A DNA stretch of 64,000 bases from Purpureocillium takamizusanense (Eukaryota > Ascomycota > Sordariomycetes > Hypocreales > Ophiocordycipitaceae). The first letter of the stretch is position 1, and every line of letters begins with the position of its first letter. Under the pieces are notes generated by a model. That model did no database searches, had not been told where the DNA came from, and saw only the letters and a program-made list of their open reading frames with translations. The translations under genes were made by a program, and so were the position numbers. Below are positions 58,461 to 64,000 of the stretch, piece by piece. The stretch is taken from NCBI RefSeq assembly GCF_022605165.1, contig NC_063071.1:1984001-2048000 (forward strand). The letters are read 5' to 3'.

Positions 58461-60445
58461 TTACACGTTCCTTCGTGTCCCCAGGGGCATCCGTACGCTG
58501 GCGTCGTCCTTGAAGCGCGACAGGTCGCCGCCGATGAGCTTGCGGAGGTTGCTCATGTCGGTGAGGTAGCGCTGCATCTCCTCGTGCAGCTCGTCACCCG
58601 CGGCCGTGCTGTCCGAGTCGTAGTCGTAGTCGTCGCCGTCGTCGTACTCGGCGTCCTCGCCATTGCCGTGGCTGCTGTTGCTGTTCTCCTTGTCCACGTT
58701 CTTGCCCTCGCCGCCCCCTAGGTGGTCGTCTTGGTCGGGGGCGGATCTGATGGTGACGGCAGGGATCGGGTTCTTGAGGCTGTCGATGGCTAGCTTGAGG
58801 TGCAGCTTGAGGGCCTCGTTTTCCGTCTGCAGCTTCTTGATCTTGCTCTCGGCCACCATGCTGCGCTCCTCCATCATGCGCTGCATCTGTGCCACGCGCT
58901 GCTGGTACTCCTCGAGCTTCTCCTCGGCCTCCTTGGCGTTCTTCTCGCGCTGCCGCGAGTCCGACACTGACACTTGTAGCAGGCGAATCTCCTCGGCCAT
59001 GGCCGCGATTTGCGCATCCCTCTCGGCCGTGGAGATGTGGTCCTGGTTGACGACGGCGCGCGTGCGGATGCGTTTGGCCTGGTCGGCGTAGCGCAGCGTC
59101 GAGAGCGTCTCCTCGTAATCGGAGGGGGCGATGCAGGCAATCATGGCCGTCTTGCTGTTGCCGCCCAGCGAGTCCTTGAGGAGCCACGTTAGGATGGAGT
59201 CGCGGTAGGGCACCACGTCCTTGCGCTTGCCCGAGCGGAGCTGCTTCGGGTCGGCGAGGGCGGCAATGACGCGGCCCAGCGTGGTGAGCGACTTGTTGAT
59301 GTTGCTGCCCTCGCGAAGGCGCGCGCCCGTGGCCTCGGTCGACTTGGCCCTCTCGCTGCCGGCCAGGTCGACGAGGCGGATGCGCGAGCTGCGCTCCGTC
59401 GACTCGTCCGTCTCCATGTCGTGGTGTATCTGCCGCAGCATGATGGTGAAAACTGCATGGCTTCGACTGCTAGTGTCATTCATCTTGGTGCTCGCCGTCG
59501 TGCGCGACGAGTCGCCCAGCTTCATGTAGCGCATGATCTCGTTGATGTTGCGGACGGGCACCTCGGTCAGGTCCTTGACGTAGGGGCCCTCGGTGGGCGA
59601 CTCGCGGATCTTGAGATAGTGCGGCGGCGCGGAGCTGGGGACGACGGGCACCAGCAGGTCCCGGACGTGCTCGTTGTAGACCTCAAAGTAGGAGACGCGC
59701 ACATTGTAGGCGACGTTGGAGTCTTCGTTTTGCGCCGCCTCGATGCGCTCAAAGAGGTCCTCGCACGTACGGGGGATGAGACCGGGCTGCTCGGGCGTGC
59801 CCATCATGGTGTAGCTCTTGCCGGAGCCCGTCTGGCCGTAGGCGAAGATGCAGGTGTGGTAGCCCTCGAAGTTGTGATCCAGGAACTCCTCGCCTAGGCT
59901 GTTGTAGACGTCCTCCTGGTGGGCGTAGTGGGCGTCGGCGACGTCGTGGCTCCAGAAGGAGTTGTCAAAGGCGAACTGCTTGTCATCGATGACCTTGCCG
60001 CGCAGGCTCTGCTTGCCATTGGGGGTGCCGGGGATCTCGGGGGCCCTGAGGGTTGTGACCTGGGTGATGGGGTCCATGTCGATGAGGCATCTCGTCGCCT
60101 TTTCGATCTCTGTGTGTGTGTAGGCGTCCGTGCGGTCAGCAACGTGGCCTGCCTACTTGGTACCCGTCATGGCGTCTCATCGACAACATACATACCCCTT
60201 TGCAAAAAGGCGCGCACGCGCACAACGACCCTCACGTTGCCGCCGCCGTCCATCCTGGCGGGCACGGGCGTGCTGCCATCGCGGGAGCGCAGCGAGGGCG
60301 TCGAGGCGGACGAGGCGACGGCGGCGAGGCCCGACGACGAGGACGAGGACGAGGGCATGAGCCGCGCGTCGAGGGCCATTTCCAACAGGGTCTCGTTGAT
60401 GTCCTGGACACTATCGCGAAGCCGCTTGCGAAGATTGCGATACAT
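58461..60445 (-). CDS. Kinesin-3 family motor, short form without FHA/PH domains
   Basis: Complement(58461..60109, 60196..60445), 632 aa. Kinesin-3 motors carry vesicles or mitochondria along microtubules. Motor-domain landmarks are complete: P-loop GQTGSGKS (175-182), [18 protein letters not shown], and the kinesin-3-like linker [33 protein letters not shown] predicted coiled coil ([40 protein letters not shown]) follows, then an acidic tail. No FHA or PH domain fits in the remaining length, unlike Unc104/KIF1A-type proteins of ~1600 residues. This resembles the short fungal NcKin3 group, which has been linked to mitochondria. The intron (86 nt, GTATGT donor) joins [17 protein letters not shown]. 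The ATG at 60445 was chosen; 60253 ([11 protein letters not shown]) is an alternative. Confidence 0.92.
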
Positions 60446-61394
60446 GCGAGCAGCGGTCGGTGGTGGAGATTTGATATCTGCCCTAGTCGGACAAGGGCTT
60501 TGTTTACTTTGCTTTGTGGCGGGGGGTGCGAGGCTGTCGGGTTGTTGCCGGGGTAAAGTGCAGGGGGCGCCAGTGGGGTTTCCAGCGGTCATTGTTGGCT
60601 GGAGCTGCCCTGCCCACAGTGGAATGGCGCTGCCCGGGCTGCTTCCCGCCCGTCCTTGTGCTGGCTGGCAGGCTGCACCAGCGCTGCCAGAGCGCCATCC
60701 ACGCCGATTAGATAAGCGCCGCGCCGTACCGAGCCATACGGGCTCCGTAATTACCGCACCACTGCGCACGGCAGTGAGACACCACCTCACCAATGGAGAG
60801 TGCATGAGCTGGTGTGGGTCACCCGCTGGTCGAGCGTGTTGCCGTATCCAGCAATGTAGGGACGGGACCCCGCGAGAAGAGAATACTAACGCACTTGAGC
60901 GCACGTAGCAGCAGCTGAACAAATTATCCCGTCATCACGCCTCACCACCCGCGCCGCCTAACCGGCCCTGCTGCAGCTTGTATTCTGTCACCCTCGCCGC
61001 CCCCAGTCGCGACAGGCATGCCCAGAGGCTAAATAACCCGCGAGCTCGTTTTACGCGTTTCCCACCAAGCAAGCAATTGACTGATTGATTGCCCGTCGTT
61101 TCTTCTGTCAAACGAACTCCGCTCGTCGTCCTTTTTTTCCTGCTTCTTTCTCCCATCCGGTTTTTTTTTCGACAAAGTCTCGTCCTCCTTCTCCTCACCC
61201 CCGTTCTCGTCCCCTTTTTCCTCTTCTTCCTCCATTCAGTCGTCGTTGACCCGCCATCGCGCCTTTCCTCAATCGCCCCCTCCCGGACCCGCGTCTTTGT
61301 GCGCGCGCGCGCCTCCTTGCAGTAGTAGCAGCAGCACTACCATCGCTATCAACCCTGCAAACAACCCCCCCTTTCCTTTCAGACTCCATCAGCA
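60446..61394. other. Divergent promoter region (kinesin / AT-hook)
   Basis: No gene seen. The right part (61100-61394) is strongly pyrimidine-rich and is the probable leader of the AT-hook gene. Confidence 0.5.
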
Positions 61395-62109
61395 ATGGCG
61401 CGAACCAAGGAAGACGCAAAGGCAGCCTCCGCCACCGCCTCCGCCGCCACCACCGCCGAGCCCCCCCGCCGGGGTCGTGGCCGACCCAAGGGCAGCGGCA
61501 AGTCAGACGGAGTGAAGAAGGCCTACGTGCCCACCGGCCGCCCGCGCGGTCGCCCTCCCGGCAGCGGCAAGAAGAAGGCGGCAGCGACTAGCCGGGCAGC
61601 CAAGGTCGCGTCTGGCACCGGCCGTCCGCGCGGCCGCCCCCCGGGCAGCGGAAAGAAGCAGTTGGCTGCTGCCGCCGCCGCCGCCGGTGAAGACACGACG
61701 ACGAACGGGAACGCGACGCCCACGCCCAAGACGGCCGCGGGACGGCGCGGCGCCGCTCGCAAGTCGGATGCCGACCTGACCGCCTCGACCGCCAGCAAGC
61801 GAGGGGGGCGCGGAGCCCGTGGCCGAAAGTCTGCCGGCTCCGCGAGCGAGACCCCCGACGACGAGGCTCGCGCCGCAGACGCTTCGTCCGACAAGGCCGA
61901 GGGTGAGTCCAACAGTCCTGCCGCTGCCGCCGCTGCTGCTGCTGCCAGTCCGGCAAACGAGAGACGCTAAAACGAGCAACGTCGCAGAAGGTGACGAAGA
62001 CGCCGGCGACGACGAGCAAGACGAGAAGATGGATGTGGAATCCGGAGAGGTCGGTGCCCAACAACCGCCGTCGCCCTGGATCGCCGGGCTCAAGAACATG
62101 TTTCGCTGA
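61395..62109 (+). CDS. AT-hook (HMGA-like) DNA-binding protein
   Basis: Join(61395..61902, 61988..62109), 209 aa. Three AT-hooks bind the minor groove of AT-rich DNA: RGRGRPKGSG (26-35) and two near-identical GRPRGRPPGSG copies (48-58 and 76-86). An Ala/Thr/Gly/Arg-rich region with further GRRGAA/GGRGARGRK patches follows, then an acidic stretch EGDEDAGDDEQDEKMDVESGE and a short ending WIAGLKNMFR. Basic hooks plus an acidic tail resemble animal HMGA proteins and point to a chromatin architectural protein in the nucleus. The 85-nt intron has a GTGAGT donor and a CGCAG acceptor and joins KAE-EGDED. The protein is Ala-rich and low-complexity, so homology beyond the hooks would be hard to show. 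Confidence 0.85.
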
Positions 62110-62603
62110 TGGCTTTTTCTTCTCCTTTTTTCTGTCTGTGCAGGGCTCCGGATCCGAAGAAGAAGAAGAAGAATAAAAAAACAAAAGAGGACACGCGACA
62201 TGCGACTGACGGCTTGACACCGCGGGCCCTCTTCACCCCCCTTTTTCCACGAACCCGCATGCACACACGAGTTCGGCACCGGACGGACGGGGAGGTAGGC
62301 GTGTACGAGACGAAGAAACACGGCATCGTATCGTACCCGCGCAACATCGGGATCCAGCAACAGGGTCGGCTTCGAAGGGATGGATGGGCCGCCGCAATTG
62401 GGATGGGGGATTGTTATTTTTTTGGGACAAGGCTACTATTCAGTTTCCTTGGTTGGCGCTGACTGGGATGCGCTGGGCGGGCGTCGTTTACGCGTCGTGT
62501 ACTATTATGCGCTGCCCTTGCTGTCCATTGATGATCCCTTTTTTCTTTGGGGGTACCAAAGCAAGATGATGAGGTATCGTGTCATGACATGCGGAACAAC
62601 GCC
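62110..62603. other. Convergent intergenic region AT-hook / HNT3
   Basis: No gene seen; two 3' UTRs with several AAG and T-rich stretches. Confidence 0.5.
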
Positions 62604-63747
62604 CTACTCCCTCTTCCACGCCTCAAACTCCTCGTCGAGGTGCCGCTTGAGCTGCTCGAAGCGGTTCCCAAAGTTCGTCCCGCAGCGCCAGCACACGAGG
62701 TCCCGGCGCAGGTACCCCTGGCCCTTGGGGTCGCGGCGCGGGTCGTCGTCGGCGAGGGGGAAGTCGGCCAGGTCGACCAGGAAGGGCGTGTTGAACGAGT
62801 TGTAGTGCTTGCGGTGCCGCAGCCTGGCGGGCGAGTGCATGTCGCGCGACAGAACGTGGATGTGCAGGTGCGCCATGCTCGGCACCGCGTGCACGCCCAC
62901 GAGCACCTCGGCCTCCCAGTCGCGGCCCGGCGGGAGCTGCGTCTCGGCGCCTCGTGCCTCTTCTGGACCTGCTCCTCCCCCAGACTCTCGTCCATCTGCG
63001 TCATCACCACCACCACCTCCTCCTCCAAGCGCCGCCTCCCCATTGAGCACCGCCTCCCGCCTCGCATCCGCCTTGCTATACCTCCCCAGCCCGCGCCGCA
63101 ACTCGCCCGCCACCAAGCCACGCAAACGCCCCGCCTCGGCCCGCACCTCTCGTAGAAACGCCGGGTCGCCGGAGAGCGCGTCAAACGGGTGCAGCAGGCT
63201 CACGGCGGGCGAGCGCGGCAGCAGCAGCGCGTGCACCGTCGCCTTGGGGAACTTGTCCCGCAGGGCCACGAAGCCCTCGTTGTGGTAGATGACGGGCGAC
63301 GACGACGACGACGAGGAAAACGACGCCGGGTCCTTGAGGTATGCGCCCAGTGCCATGCGGTCTCTGAAGGGGTTGGAGCGCGACGTGCGCGGCGGCTTTG
63401 CGTGGGCGGTGCTGCTGCTCTTGGTCCTGGGCTGCTGCTGCTGATGCGGGGGCCGCTTGGGGCCCATGAGTGCGGTGACTGTGGTTGTTGTGGCGACAGC
63501 TGTGCGTCAGCCTTGACTTTTAAAAAAGCTTCTATTTTAAACGGTTCAGCTCGCCCTGCTGCGTACGGGGGTGTGACTTACACGCGTTCCGCTGCGCTGG
63601 TGGTGGTGATGATGATGATGTCGAAGGCCCCGCTACTTCGCCCGCAGCAGGCGGCGGCGGCTGCTGCTGCTGCTGCTGCCGCCCGTCCTCGTGCTGGAGC
63701 TCCTCCCTTGTCATGGCCTCTTCCGAGTCCGTGTCCGTGCCTGCCAT
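62604..63747 (-). CDS. HNT3: Aprataxin-like protein (HNT3), DNA 5'-AMP hydrolase
   Basis: Complement(62604..63478, 63582..63747), 346 aa. HNT3/aprataxin removes 5'-adenylate from abortive DNA-ligation ends in nuclear DNA repair. The HIT motif HLHIHVLSRDMHSP (H259, H261, H263) and the following RHRKHYNSFNTPF are diagnostic, and the C-terminal C2HE zinc finger CWRCGTNFGNRFEQLKRHLDEEFE (broken: C318, C321, H335, E near 339) is intact. The start at 63747 (MAGTDTDSEEAMTREEL) and a 103-nt intron (GTAAGT donor, CCACAG acceptor, GGCTGACG branch) join QRNA-F-TALMGPKRPP, matching the family N-terminus. An ATG at 63467 is internal. Low-complexity Gln, Ser, Gly/Asp runs are inserted, the largest a Gly/Asp stretch (about residues 208-225) within the HIT domain. 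Confidence 0.94.
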
Positions 63748-64000
63748 GGTGTTGTCGGGTGCTGTGGTGGCGAAACGGACCCTGCTGCGTGGGTGAAGCG
63801 TGATGAATGGAGGAGGTGAGTTGCGTCTTAGAAGCTGAATGAGATGTCACACACGTCGTTCGGTGCGCGGCGGCGGAGCCCGCACACATGCCACAAAGTA
63901 CAGCATAGGCCTGAGCCTGACGGCGCAACACGCCACGGCTTGGGATATCCGAATGACAGACAGAGATTGATATGGGTTCTTTGTCACGGCCACTTGGAAT
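63748..64000. other. Upstream flank of HNT3
   Basis: No gene seen; presumed promoter of HNT3. Confidence 0.4.

Noticed and set aside
60166..60922. Long N-terminal extension of the kinesin frame (residues before MYRNLRKR)
   Set aside because: The frame is open, but the upstream residues are low in coding quality; ATG at 60445 directly precedes a helix-like segment and the motor domain.

Overview
The window looks like GC-rich nuclear DNA of a filamentous ascomycete, most likely a Sordariomycete and probably of the order Hypocreales. Genes carry short GT..AG introns of about 50-240 nt with CTRAY-like branch points. Leaders are CT-rich, codons favour C or G in the third position, and coding and non-coding DNA contain many CAG/CAA, ATC and GGTA microsatellites. 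Gene content fits a fungus: a GRG1-type glucose-repressible protein, LYS9 of the aminoadipate lysine pathway, a CAX4-type dolichyldiphosphatase, a kinesin-3, HNT3/aprataxin and LAS1. I reconstructed exon-intron structures by hand from splice signals, reading frame and remembered family motifs. No similarity search was run.

Layout. 1-7.8 kb: the end of a threonine-aldolase-like gene (+), a MATE efflux transporter (-), CAX4 (+) and a seven-helix membrane protein with a long tail (-). 7.8-12.7 kb: gene-poor. 12.7-22.3 kb: GRG1 (+), an EBP-type sterol isomerase-like protein (-), tRNA-Ser(AGA) (-), a chromate-transporter-family protein (-), an NAD kinase (-) and an MFS monocarboxylate-type transporter (-). 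23.3-24.7 kb: a PfkB-family sugar kinase (+) intact except for one frameshift. 24.7-36.9 kb: about 12 kb with no gene I can support. 36.9-43.6 kb: a Q-rich unknown protein, LAS1 and a nine-exon glyoxalase II, all (+). 45.5-53.3 kb: an APH-like kinase (-), an EF-hand protein (+), a class II eIF4E (-) and LYS9 (-). 55.9-63.7 kb: an acidic unknown protein (+), a short kinesin-3 (-), an AT-hook protein (+) and HNT3 (-).

The set is mostly housekeeping: glycosylation, ribosome biogenesis, translation, lysine and NADP supply, methylglyoxal detoxification, DNA repair and organelle transport. Transporters are interspersed. There is no sign of a biosynthetic cluster, intact transposon, CRISPR array or virus. 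I did not find a clear undescribed system. The observations most worth checking are the frameshift in the sugar kinase, a stop-free 177-nt intron (divisible by three) in the eIF4E gene, a three-nucleotide first coding exon, the 12-kb gene-free block, and an 18-nt TATA module shared by the GRG1 promoter and a site with no gene downstream.
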